The notes under the pieces were generated by a model that was not told the origin of the DNA, did no database searches, and was given only the letters and a program-made list of their open reading frames with translations. From the NCBI RefSeq assembly GCF_031426495.1, contig NZ_JANPLK010000042.1, positions 29,396-93,395 on the forward strand: a DNA stretch of 64,000 bases, given 5' to 3'. Shown here one piece after another: positions 1 through 7,367 of this stretch; positions within the stretch are counted from its first letter, which is position 1, and every line of letters starts with the position of its first letter. The position numbers and the translations under genes are program-made. This stretch comes from Gemmatimonas sp. (GTDB lineage: Bacteria > Gemmatimonadota > Gemmatimonadetes > Gemmatimonadales > Gemmatimonadaceae).

Positions 1-2
1 GT

Positions 3-608
3 GACATCAAATACTTCCACATCGCCTTCTATCGCCCGCGGCCGCTCATCGCCCGGACCAACGAGTGGATCTCGCCGCAGACGCTCACGTACAAGAACGT
101 CGATGATCCGAAGCTCGCCGGTGGTCGCGCCATGGGTGAGCAGGTGCTCAAGGTGCTTGGCTACGACACCGGCTTTACCCACATGGAGTGGTATCTCAAG
201 GCTGACGGTGAAGCCGTGTTCGGCGAAGTGGCGGCCCGTCCGCCCGGCGCGCGCACGGTGGATCTGATGAACTACTCCGGTGACATGGATCTCTTCAACG
301 GGTGGGCCGAGGCAGAGCTCCACGGCACCTTCTCGCAGAAGATCGAGCGGAAGTACAACACCGCCTGCATTACAAAGCGGGCGCACGGGCAGGGCCGTAT
401 CCAGCGCATCGAAGGGCTCGAACAGCTCCGTCAGCGCTTCGGGGACGCGATCTGCGTCGTCGATCTCCTCCCGATCGGCGCTCAGCGGCGCGATTGGAAG
501 AGCACGCTGCTGTCCGATGGATACCTCACGATCCGGCATCCCGATTGGGAGACCACGATGGCGATGGCCGACGCCGTCGGCACCGACCTGAACCTCTATG
601 CGGGCTGA
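3..608 (+). CDS. ATP-grasp domain protein, C-terminal part (5' end outside window)
   Basis: The reading frame is open from base 3 and ends at TGA 606-608, so only the last 201 codons are present. The visible part contains a GEVAARPPGARTVDL stretch, which fits the Glu/Arg metal- and ATP-binding end of an ATP-grasp fold. It is followed by a roughly 100-residue C-terminal region with an Arg/His-containing segment and a mostly acidic tail. ATP-grasp enzymes ligate a carboxylate to an amine or thiol through an acyl-phosphate. The substrate cannot be told from this fragment. No neighbour upstream is visible, and the next gene lies about 220 bp away across a structured intergenic region, so it probably ends its transcription unit. 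Confidence 0.6.
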   Translation, partial: DIKYFHIAFYRPRPLIARTNEWISPQTLTYKNVDDPKLAGGRAMGEQVLKVLGYDTGFTHMEWYLKADGEAVFGEVAARPPGARTVDLMNYSGDMDLFNGWAEAELHGTFSQKIERKYNTACITKRAHGQGRIQRIEGLEQLRQRFGDAICVVDLLPIGAQRRDWKSTLLSDGYLTIRHPDWETTMAMADAVGTDLNLYAG

Positions 609-627
609 GGCATAGACCGGTCGCCGG

Positions 628-776
628 TGGGTTCGCTGTAGCACACTCGCCTCACCTATGGTGGGAGCTACGCAACGTGTGGCGAACCCATCTGTGACGC
701 TTCAGAGGCGAATCAGAGGGAAATCGTCAGGATTTCGGGTGGGAAGGGTTCGGCACGTCACTTGCCCCCTTACCCG
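628..776 (+). other. Structured intergenic region with two nested hairpins
   Basis: Bases 628-636 pair perfectly with 682-690 (9 bp), enclosing 638-642 with 667-671 (5 bp) and 651-656 with 660-665 (6 bp, one G-U, TAT loop). A second nested hairpin follows: 736-740 with 772-776, a GGG bulge, 744-748 with 767-771, and 752-755 with 763-766. It lies between the ATP-grasp stop and the likely start of the next gene at 829. It could be a transcription terminator, a cis-regulatory leader or a small RNA. It matches no riboswitch class I recognise. Confidence 0.4.
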
Positions 777-828
777 TATGCGAAGTCGCCGAATGGCGGC
801 CGTCGCGACGACCCGAGCCGGAAGAGCC

Positions 829-1308
829 ATGTCCCGTATTCTCGAAGAGCCGCCGATTGATCCGATCCGTGGCTACTTCTCGCAGCTGTGCGTGATGCTC
901 ACGGGAATCGCATCGGGCGTAGTCGAGCCGCCATCCGGCGAGGCCTTGCAGTCACCCACGTATCACATGGGGCGCCGTGACGGCTTCCATGTCGTCGTCG
1001 CCCACTTGGCGTCCAGCCGGAATCTGCGCGAGGCCGCTGACAAGTGCGTGGCCTTCGGTATGGGTGTCGAGGAACGCGCCGACTCGCACCCGTACGGCCC
1101 CGACTGGTCACACGGATTCGCGCAGGCCACCATGGAGGCCGCCGCCGACATCGCCATGTACGCCGCGACGTCCACGATACCGTTCATTGACAAGTCTCGC
1201 CTGCGTGCCGCTCGCACCGCCGCCCGTCATTTGTCGCCGCTCTCCGGGCTCTGGACACAGCGGCCGGCCGCCGGCGCGCAGCCGCCGCGCAGTCATCACG
1301 AGTGGTAA
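829..1308 (+). CDS. Hypothetical protein
   Basis: This 159-residue protein is not recognised. It is predicted soluble and mixed alpha/beta, with an Ala-rich middle containing two helical stretches (about 60-75 and 95-115) and a basic tail rich in Arg, Pro and His. No signal peptide or catalytic motif is visible. The ATG at 829 is chosen because GGAAGAG sits just upstream. Longer in-frame starts at 658 or 793 would add an Arg-rich, unprotein-like extension running through the hairpins at 628-776. It stands alone between the ATP-grasp gene and the pyrimidine operon. Function is unknown. Confidence 0.5.
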   Translation: MSRILEEPPIDPIRGYFSQLCVMLTGIASGVVEPPSGEALQSPTYHMGRRDGFHVVVAHLASSRNLREAADKCVAFGMGVEERADSHPYGPDWSHGFAQATMEAAADIAMYAATSTIPFIDKSRLRAARTAARHLSPLSGLWTQRPAAGAQPPRSHHEW

Positions 1309-1311
1309 GCA

Positions 1312-1361
1312 TGTGAGAGGCGTGTGAGAGGCATGGCCGCGCTATATTGTGGCCATGCCTC
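1312..1361 (+). promoter_or_regulatory. pyrR leader: tandem 10-bp repeat and inverted repeat over the start codon
   Basis: TGTGAGAGGC occurs at 1312-1321 and again at 1323-1332, an 11-bp period. Bases 1328-1338 (GAGGCATGGCC) pair perfectly with 1351-1361 (GGCCATGCCTC), and the pyrR ATG at 1355 lies inside the 3' arm. TATATT at 1343-1348 could be a -10 element, which would make the transcript nearly leaderless. Alternatively GTGAGAGG resembles the PyrR RNA-binding loop consensus CNGNGAGG in 7 of 8 positions. Which role applies cannot be settled from sequence. Confidence 0.45.
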
Positions 1362-1906
1362 GAAAGCCTTCCATCGTCCTTGATGCCCGCGCGCTTGATC
1401 GCACGCTGCGTCGCATGGCCGACCAGATCGTCGAATTGAATGCGGGCACCGACAACTTGGTGCTCGTCGGAATCCAGCGCCGCGGCGTGCAACTCGCCGA
1501 GCGCATCGTGCGCATTATCAAAGCGCAGGAAGGCGTCGACATCAGCAGCGGCGCCCTCGACATCACGCTCTATCGCGACGACCTGCAGACGGTCGGACCG
1601 CGTCCCGTGGTCGGCACTACCCAGCTGCCGTGGACGCTCGACGACCAGAACGTCGTCATCGTCGACGATGTGCTCTACACCGGACGTACCGTCCGCGCGG
1701 CGCTCGACGAACTGGCGGATTTCGGACGACCGGCGCGTATCGCTCTCGCCGTGTTGATCGATCGTGGCGGTCGCGAGTTGCCCATTCACGCCGACGTCAT
1801 CGGTCGCAAAGTCGAAGTACATCCCGGACAGCGCGTCGATGTGTTCATCGAAGAACTCGACGGGCGCGATGAAGTGCTGATCGCCGCGCGCGACGACGAG
1901 GCCTGA
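1355..1906 (+). CDS. pyrR: Bifunctional pyrimidine operon regulator / uracil phosphoribosyltransferase PyrR
   Basis: PyrR binds UMP/UTP and regulates pyr mRNA, and many members also convert uracil plus PRPP to UMP. The 183-residue length is normal. The PRPP-binding loop is clear as VVIVDDVLYTGRT (about residues 100-112), and LVLVGIQRRGVQLA near residue 37 matches the conserved N-terminal strand and Arg-rich turn. The start is ATG 1355; an in-frame GTG lies at 1349. It heads pyrR-pyrB-pyrC with a 4-bp gap to pyrB. The leader carries a direct repeat and an inverted repeat that covers this start codon, suggesting autoregulation. Confidence 0.93.
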   Translation: MPRKPSIVLDARALDRTLRRMADQIVELNAGTDNLVLVGIQRRGVQLAERIVRIIKAQEGVDISSGALDITLYRDDLQTVGPRPVVGTTQLPWTLDDQNVVIVDDVLYTGRTVRAALDELADFGRPARIALAVLIDRGGRELPIHADVIGRKVEVHPGQRVDVFIEELDGRDEVLIAARDDEA

Positions 1907-1910
1907 GACT

Positions 1911-2870
1911 ATGGCCGGCCCGCTCGGTAAGGATCTCCTCGGACTCGCGCCGCTCTCGGCCGATCAAATCCGCCTCGTACTCGACACCGCGGTGCCGTTT
2001 CGCGAAATCTCCGAGCGCGCGATCAAGAAGGTGCCCACGTTGCGCGGCGCCACGATCGTCAACCTGTTCTTCGAAGCGTCTACGCGCACCCGCATTTCGT
2101 TCGAATTCGCCGAGAAGCGACTGAGTGCCGATACGGTCAACGTCGCGTCGGCGGGATCGAGCGTCTCGAAGGGCGAAACGCTGGTCGATACGGCGCGCAA
2201 TCTCGAGGCGATGAAGATTGACATGGTGGTCATCCGCCATGGCGCATCGGGAGCCGCGCAGTTCCTGGCCGAACGGATCGAGTCCAACGTCATCAACGCC
2301 GGCGACGGTACGAACGAGCACCCCACACAGGGATTGCTCGATATTCTTACGCTGCGCAATCACCTCGGCGATCTCACCGGACGCCGCATCTGCATCGTCG
2401 GTGACGTGCTCCATTCGCGTGTCGCTCGCTCCAACATCTGGGGCCTCACCAAGCTCGGCGCTGAAGTCGCTGTGTGCGGTCCGCGCTCATTGCTGCCCAG
2501 CGCCATCGGCGAGATGGGCGTGACCGTGTTCGATCGCATCGAGGAGGCAGTCGAGTGGGCCGATGCGTTCAATGTCCTGCGGTTGCAGCTCGAGCGCATG
2601 CAAGCTGGCTACATCCCGTCGTTGCGCGAATACAATCGCGTGTACGGCGTTACCCGCGCGCGGCTCGAGAAGGCGCCGCGCGATATCCTCATCCTGCACC
2701 CTGGCCCGATGAATCGCGGCGTGGAAATCGACAGTGACGTGGCCGATGGGCCGCACTCGGTGATCCTCGATCAGGTCACCAATGGCGTGGCGGTCCGCAT
2801 GGCCGTTCTGTATCTGCTGGCCGGCGGCAAGCCGGAACTCGCCGAAGCGGCGAAGAAGGGAGGCGCATGA
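1911..2870 (+). CDS. pyrB: Aspartate carbamoyltransferase catalytic subunit
   Basis: It condenses carbamoyl phosphate with aspartate, the second step of de novo pyrimidine synthesis in the cytoplasm. The 319-residue protein has the carbamoyl-phosphate loop FFEASTRTRISFE (S57-T60), the HPTQGLLD motif at 137-144, and the C-terminal ILHPGPMNRG segment. No pyrI regulatory subunit is nearby, so it is likely the unregulated trimer or a complex with dihydroorotase. It starts 4 bp after pyrR and its last codons overlap the pyrC ATG by 4 bp, which implies translational coupling. Confidence 0.96.
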   Translation: MAGPLGKDLLGLAPLSADQIRLVLDTAVPFREISERAIKKVPTLRGATIVNLFFEASTRTRISFEFAEKRLSADTVNVASAGSSVSKGETLVDTARNLEAMKIDMVVIRHGASGAAQFLAERIESNVINAGDGTNEHPTQGLLDILTLRNHLGDLTGRRICIVGDVLHSRVARSNIWGLTKLGAEVAVCGPRSLLPSAIGEMGVTVFDRIEEAVEWADAFNVLRLQLERMQAGYIPSLREYNRVYGVTRARLEKAPRDILILHPGPMNRGVEIDSDVADGPHSVILDQVTNGVAVRMAVLYLLAGGKPELAEAAKKGGA

Positions 2871-4153
2871 GCCGGGACCTGCTGCTGCGCGGCGGACGTA
2901 TTGTCGACCCGTCGCAGGGAATGGACACCATCGGTGACGTGCTGCTACGCGATGGTCGCGTGGAGTCGTGTGGAAGTGGCATCGGAACACCTGATGGCGC
3001 CGAGGTCATCGACGTGAGTGGCCTGGTCGTCACCCCGGGTATGCTCGATGTGCATATCCACTTGCGCGAACCGGGCCGGGAAGACGTGGAAACCATCGCC
3101 ACCGGCGCACACAGCGCGGCGGCCGGTGGATTCACCGGCGTCTGCGCGATGCCGAATACCAAGCCCGTCACCGACAATCAGGCGGTCGTCGGCTTCGTGA
3201 AGCGTCAGGGTGAGGCCGCTGGCTATGCGCGCGTGTACCCGTACGGCGCGATCTCCGTGGGGCAGAAGGGCGAGACGCTCGCCGAAATCGCCGAGATGGT
3301 CGGCGCGGGCGCCGTCGCCTTCAGCGATGACGGCAAGCCCGTGGAAAGTGCGCAACTCATGCGCACCGCCCTAGAGTATGCGCGCGCCTTCAACGTGCCC
3401 ATCGCCGAACATTGCGAGGATATGACGCTCGCGCGCGGCGGCAGCATGAACGAAGGCATCATGAGCGCCAAGCTCGGTCTCAAGGGCATTCCAGCCGAAG
3501 CCGAAGAGATCTACGTCATCCGCGATATCCTGCTCGCCAAGCGCACAGGCGGCCATATCCACCTGTGCCATCTCAGCACCAAGGGCTCCGTGGAGCTCGT
3601 GCGCTGGGGCAAGGAACGCGGCATCAACGTCACGTCGGAAGTGTGCTCGCACCACATCTCGCTCACTGAAGATGCGGTCGAAGGCTACAACACCAACGCG
3701 AAGATGAATCCGCCGCTACGGACCGCGGCCGATGTCGAAGCGCTGCAGCAAGGCCTCGCCGACGGCACCATCGACCTGCTCGTCACTGATCATGCACCGC
3801 ACCACTACGACGAGAAGGAACGCGAGTTCGCCGACGCGCCCAACGGCATCGTCGGTCTCGAGACGGCGCTGGCGATCAACTGCACGTATCTGCTGCATCG
3901 CGGGGTCATGACCATGTCGCAGATGGTCGACGCGATGAGCTGCAAGCCGGCCAAGGTCTTCCATCTGCCCGGCGGAACGCTGGCCCGGGGCAGCCTCGGC
4001 GACGTGACCGTGTTCGATCCGAATCGCATCTGGACCGTCGATCCGAAGGCGTTCAAGTCGAAGGGCCGCAATACGCCCTACGGCGGCCGCCAGCTCACCG
4101 GACAGGCCCGCCTCACCGTCGTCGGTGGCCGCGTCGTGTATCGCGCCGACTGA
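2867..4153 (+). CDS. pyrC: Dihydroorotase (class I)
   Basis: It cyclises N-carbamoyl-aspartate to dihydroorotate, the third pyrimidine step. The 428-residue amidohydrolase keeps the metal site: DVHIHLREPG (His63, His65), AFSDDGKPV, the AEHCED and HLCHLST histidines, and VTDHAPHHYDEK. It should therefore be catalytically active and not the inactive pseudo-dihydroorotase that some bacteria pair with PyrB. It overlaps pyrB by 4 bp (ATGA). Confidence 0.96.
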   Translation: MSRDLLLRGGRIVDPSQGMDTIGDVLLRDGRVESCGSGIGTPDGAEVIDVSGLVVTPGMLDVHIHLREPGREDVETIATGAHSAAAGGFTGVCAMPNTKPVTDNQAVVGFVKRQGEAAGYARVYPYGAISVGQKGETLAEIAEMVGAGAVAFSDDGKPVESAQLMRTALEYARAFNVPIAEHCEDMTLARGGSMNEGIMSAKLGLKGIPAEAEEIYVIRDILLAKRTGGHIHLCHLSTKGSVELVRWGKERGINVTSEVCSHHISLTEDAVEGYNTNAKMNPPLRTAADVEALQQGLADGTIDLLVTDHAPHHYDEKEREFADAPNGIVGLETALAINCTYLLHRGVMTMSQMVDAMSCKPAKVFHLPGGTLARGSLGDVTVFDPNRIWTVDPKAFKSKGRNTPYGGRQLTGQARLTVVGGRVVYRAD

Positions 4154-4160
4154 GCCGACG

Positions 4161-4868
4161 GTGATCGACGAGCACGGACTGCGCGTCATGCTGGCCGCCG
4201 CCTGCCGGCGCCTGCATGCGCGCGGCCTGCTGGCCGGAGCGGAGGGGAATCTCTCCTGCCGGCTGCCCGACGGCGATCTGCTGGTCACCGCCAGCGGCGT
4301 GGATAAAGGGGCCATCGACCACACTCATGTCGTCCGGGTTCACGCCGACGGCACGCCCTGTCACGAGGAACGAGCGCAGGCGCTGCCGGGTGACCCCCGT
4401 ACGCGTGACACCACCTGCCGCCCCTCGTCGGAATTGGGGATGCATCTCGCCTGCTATGCGGCTCGCGCCGACGTCCGGGCGATCGTGCATGCCCATCCCC
4501 CGGCAGCCACCGGGTTTGCCGCCGCCGGGATCCCAATCCCCGCCGACGTCTTGCCGGAGGTGCCCGTCGTCGTGGGGCCGATTGCGTTGGTGCCCTATGG
4601 GCGCCCGGGCACACCGGCCCTCGCCGACGCCATGCGTCCGTTTCTCGCGACCCACGAAGTCTTCCTGTTGGCGAACCACGGCGTCACCGCCCTCGGCACC
4701 TCGATCGAGGAAGCGTTACTGCGCATGGAAACCGTGGAGCAATCCGCCCGCATTCTCACCGTGGCGCGCCTGTTGGGCGGCGCCCAGTCGCTCCCTCCAA
4801 CCGAAGCGGCCGTGCTTGCTTCACTGCATCCCCGGTACGAGGATGCATCGCGGACGAACAGCACCTGA
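4161..4868 (+). CDS. Class II aldolase/adducin family protein
   Basis: The family contains zinc-dependent sugar-phosphate aldolases such as L-fuculose-1-phosphate aldolase and related epimerases and dehydratases. This 235-residue copy has the N-terminal EGNLSCRLPDGDLLVTASG substrate loop, RPSSELGMH with the candidate catalytic Glu, the IVHAHPP zinc pair and the LANHGV third-ligand motif. The GTG at 4161 starts 7 bp after the pyrC stop. A longer start at 4125 would overlap pyrC by 29 bp and add residues with no counterpart. It is probably co-transcribed with pyrC, but the substrate and any link to pyrimidines are unknown. Confidence 0.8.
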   Translation: MIDEHGLRVMLAAACRRLHARGLLAGAEGNLSCRLPDGDLLVTASGVDKGAIDHTHVVRVHADGTPCHEERAQALPGDPRTRDTTCRPSSELGMHLACYAARADVRAIVHAHPPAATGFAAAGIPIPADVLPEVPVVVGPIALVPYGRPGTPALADAMRPFLATHEVFLLANHGVTALGTSIEEALLRMETVEQSARILTVARLLGGAQSLPPTEAAVLASLHPRYEDASRTNST

Positions 4869-4969
4869 CGTAACATTGCGACCTGCGTCACACATGGCTG
4901 TGATTCACCTCGGCCATATTCGTCAGGTTCGCATCTGGAGTCGGTTCGTTCATTCAGCAGCGCCCTCAC

Positions 4970-6079
4970 ATGACGGAGTCTCGCGCAGTGTCCATCGACG
5001 AAGTCCGGTCGCTCGTTGCCGAGCGGCAACGCTATGATGACTGGTTGACCGCGCTCGACGCGCGTCGCGCGGAGACACCGAGCCGCGTGTTTGACCGCGT
5101 CCACGGCGACTACGTGGCGCGTCGCGATGCCGTGATGGGGCAGCTCCGTGAACACGTCGGCGCGCTCTCCACGCATGGCGATGAGCTCGACCGTCGGCTC
5201 AGCACACTCGAGGCCGAGCTGGCCACGCTCGAAGACGAACGGGTCGAAGCCATGCTTCGCACCGCCGTTGGCGAATACGACGACAATCGCTGGGAAACGG
5301 TCCGTCAGGACGTCGAAACCAAGATCGCCTCACTCGGCGAACAGCGCGGCGGCCTGCTCACCGAGATCGACGAGATCCGCACCTTGCTCGCGAGCGCAAC
5401 GAGCGAGCCTCCGGCCGCCGATGTTGAGGCGCCGGCCGAGGAACTCACGAGCGAGGCGCCAGTCGAGGCGCCAGGCGAGATGGATTCGGTGCGCCCGATC
5501 TTCGCGACGGGCGATTTGGCGGCCATCGAGCCGCCCGTAGCCTCCGCGGCGGAACCCTTCGCTGACGTTGACATCGCCTTCGGCGGCACGCCCGACGTGA
5601 TGGCAGACGTGCGCCTGGTGACCGAGATGCCCGAGCTGGTGCCGACCACGTCGCCAACCTCACAGCCGACGGCCGACCAGTCCTCGACCGAGTTTGACGA
5701 CGCCCTGGCGATGTTCGCCGACAGCACGGGCACGCCTGATCCGACCTTTACCCGGTCCCTCGAAGGCATCGAGGTCGAGCTCGATGTCCACGGCGCCTCG
5801 TCGATGTCCGCGCCGTCCGCATCGCAGGCCAACACCGCGACCGCGACCCCGGCGAACTCGGTCCCGGTGGATGCCGGTGATACCTTCGACGACCTCGCGT
5901 TCCTGCGGTCCGTGATTGACCCCACGCCCGCCGCTTCCGCACCGGGCGTGTCGTCGGTCCCGACGGCCGCCCCGACCAACGAGCCGCTCAAGACACTGCG
6001 CTGCACTGAATGCGGCACCATGAACCTGCCGACCGAGTGGTACTGCGAGCGTTGTGGTGGAGAACTCGCCGCGTTCTGA
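4970..6079 (+). CDS. Coiled-coil protein with C-terminal zinc ribbon
   Basis: This 369-residue protein is not a recognised family. Residues about 5-135 are charged and helical and likely form a coiled coil (long Leu/Glu/Arg stretches). Residues about 140-335 are a low-complexity acidic Ala/Pro/Thr/Ser linker. The end is a four-Cys zinc ribbon, C345-x2-C348 and C359-x2-C362. There is no signal peptide or membrane span. It is preceded by a 101-bp gap and ends against rpsT across a long hairpin. The design suggests a scaffold or nucleic-acid/protein-binding role, which is only inference. Confidence 0.6.
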   Translation: MTESRAVSIDEVRSLVAERQRYDDWLTALDARRAETPSRVFDRVHGDYVARRDAVMGQLREHVGALSTHGDELDRRLSTLEAELATLEDERVEAMLRTAVGEYDDNRWETVRQDVETKIASLGEQRGGLLTEIDEIRTLLASATSEPPAADVEAPAEELTSEAPVEAPGEMDSVRPIFATGDLAAIEPPVASAAEPFADVDIAFGGTPDVMADVRLVTEMPELVPTTSPTSQPTADQSSTEFDDALAMFADSTGTPDPTFTRSLEGIEVELDVHGASSMSAPSASQANTATATPANSVPVDAGDTFDDLAFLRSVIDPTPAASAPGVSSVPTAAPTNEPLKTLRCTECGTMNLPTEWYCERCGGELAAF

Positions 6080-6098
6080 CGCGTTGCGAGCCACCATC

Positions 6099-6139
6099 AC
6101 GACGAAGGGCCGGACTCACAGAGTCCGGCCCTTCGTCGT
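6099..6139. terminator. 19-bp perfect hairpin between convergent genes
   Basis: Bases 6099-6117 are the exact reverse complement of 6121-6139, with an ACA loop. The hairpin lies between the stop codons of two converging genes (6079 on plus, 6159 on minus), the expected site of a shared bidirectional terminator. There is no T-tract on either side, so if it terminates it is not by the standard intrinsic mechanism. Confidence 0.65.
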
Positions 6140-6158
6140 ACCGCAGATGTCGCGAAGC

Positions 6159-6407
6159 TTACGCGGCCGCGGCGTTGGCGGCCTTCGCCAGCTTGCTCTT
6201 CTGACGAGCAGCGGCGTTGCGATGGATGAGTCCCTTGCGCGCCGCACGATCAAGCAGCGAAACGGCAGACAGGCGATCATCGGCAGCAGCAGCGGCGAGC
6301 TTCGCCCGCTTGACGGCCGTACGCAGCGCCGAACGCTGCGCACGATTGCGCACTGCAGCCGCACGCGACTTCCGCAGGTCCTTCTTCGCGGACTTGATAT
6401 TCGGCAC
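6159..6407 (-). CDS. rpsT: 30S ribosomal protein S20
   Basis: This small basic protein binds 16S rRNA in the body of the 30S subunit. The 82-residue product starts PNIKSAKKDLRKSRAA and continues with the usual Ala/Lys/Arg-rich helices and the LIHRNAAARQKSKLA end. The start is GTG at 6407, with a GGGGAG ribosome-binding site 5 bp upstream. A longer frame to 6572 only adds unrelated residues. It is monocistronic, transcribed leftward from the promoter at 6495-6523. Confidence 0.95.
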   Translation of the reverse strand: MPNIKSAKKDLRKSRAAAVRNRAQRSALRTAVKRAKLAAAAADDRLSAVSLLDRAARKGLIHRNAAARQKSKLAKAANAAAA

Positions 6408-6494
6408 GGAAAACTCCCCAGCAGGTAGAATCGGTAAGTTCGAAAACGACAGTGAGGTGAGGCGACGCCCCAGGCCACTGCGGACAGACCGGAA

Positions 6495-6523
6495 AACATA
6501 CCCGCAAAGAGGGCGGCGGTCAA
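6495..6523 (-). promoter_or_regulatory. rpsT promoter
   Basis: On the minus strand TTGACC (6523-6518) is followed after exactly 17 bp by TATGTT (6500-6495). This fits a housekeeping sigma-70 type promoter and gives a leader of roughly 80 nt before the rpsT GTG. Confidence 0.7.
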
Positions 6524-6679
6524 GAACCCCCTGCATCTCTGGCCACCGCCTGCGCTTTGACACCCGACCCACCCTGGGCTACCTTCCAGTTCGTACTTGC
6601 TTGCATTCGCGTCCTGCGCGGGTTGACCGGAACCGGCCCTCCGCCGCCCTCCTGGCGCCCTTTCCCAATCGCCGCTGCG

Positions 6680-7360
6680 GTGGATTCTACACAGCAACTC
6701 GTCCTCATCGCACCCGTGTTGCTCTTCTCGATGGTCGCCCACGAGTATGCGCACGGCTATGCGGCGTTCAAGCAAGGGGACATGACGGCGTACCAGCTCG
6801 GGCGCCTCACCTGGAATCCCCTCAAACACATCGATCCGTTCATGACCATCATTCTCCCGGTCATGCTCGCGCTCATCGGTGCGCCCATCTTTGGCGGCGC
6901 CAAGCCGGTCCCCGTCAATCCTCGCAACTATCGCCACTACCGCCGCGGCGACATCATCGTCTCGCTGGCCGGTGTCGCCACCAACGTGGCCATCGCCATC
7001 CTGATTGTGCCCCTCATCGTCCTCGTAGGGCTGCTCGGACAGTATGTTCCGTCACTTATCAGACCCCTCGGCGTGCTGCAACAAATGCTCGCCGCCGGTA
7101 TCTTCATCAATCTGATTCTCGCGGCGTTCAATCTGATCCCGATTCCGCCGCTCGATGGATCGCACGTCTTCAAGTATTTGCTCCCCCCGAAGTGGTCGCT
7201 CCAGTACCAGCGCCTTGGGGGAGTCGGACTGCTGTTGCTCTTCGCCGTGCTCTCGTTCGCCCGGCCGCTTGTGAATATCTGGTTGGCACCCGCATACATT
7301 CTGCGAGCGCTCGCCGAGCAGTTCTACTTCCCGTACATGCTGCCCAACCCCTTCGCGTGA
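6680..7360 (+). CDS. Site-2 protease family (M50) membrane metalloprotease
   Basis: This is a multi-span membrane zinc protease of the small S2P group without a PDZ domain. The first span carries MVAHEYAHGYAA (His21, Glu22, His25) and the third-ligand motif is NLIPIPPLDGSH near residue 160, with about five hydrophobic segments overall. Length is 226 residues from the GTG at 6680, which begins just before the first span as family members do. A TTG at 6557 would add 41 Pro-rich residues. It is followed by scpA after 7 bp. S2P enzymes cut within membranes; the substrate is unknown. Confidence 0.85.
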   Translation: MDSTQQLVLIAPVLLFSMVAHEYAHGYAAFKQGDMTAYQLGRLTWNPLKHIDPFMTIILPVMLALIGAPIFGGAKPVPVNPRNYRHYRRGDIIVSLAGVATNVAIAILIVPLIVLVGLLGQYVPSLIRPLGVLQQMLAAGIFINLILAAFNLIPIPPLDGSHVFKYLLPPKWSLQYQRLGGVGLLLLFAVLSFARPLVNIWLAPAYILRALAEQFYFPYMLPNPFA

Positions 7361-7367
7361 AGGCCGC

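Noticed and set aside
658..828. Upstream extension of the hypothetical gene at 829
   Set aside because: The extra residues are Arg-rich and unstructured and the DNA coincides with nested hairpins, so a later start is preferred.
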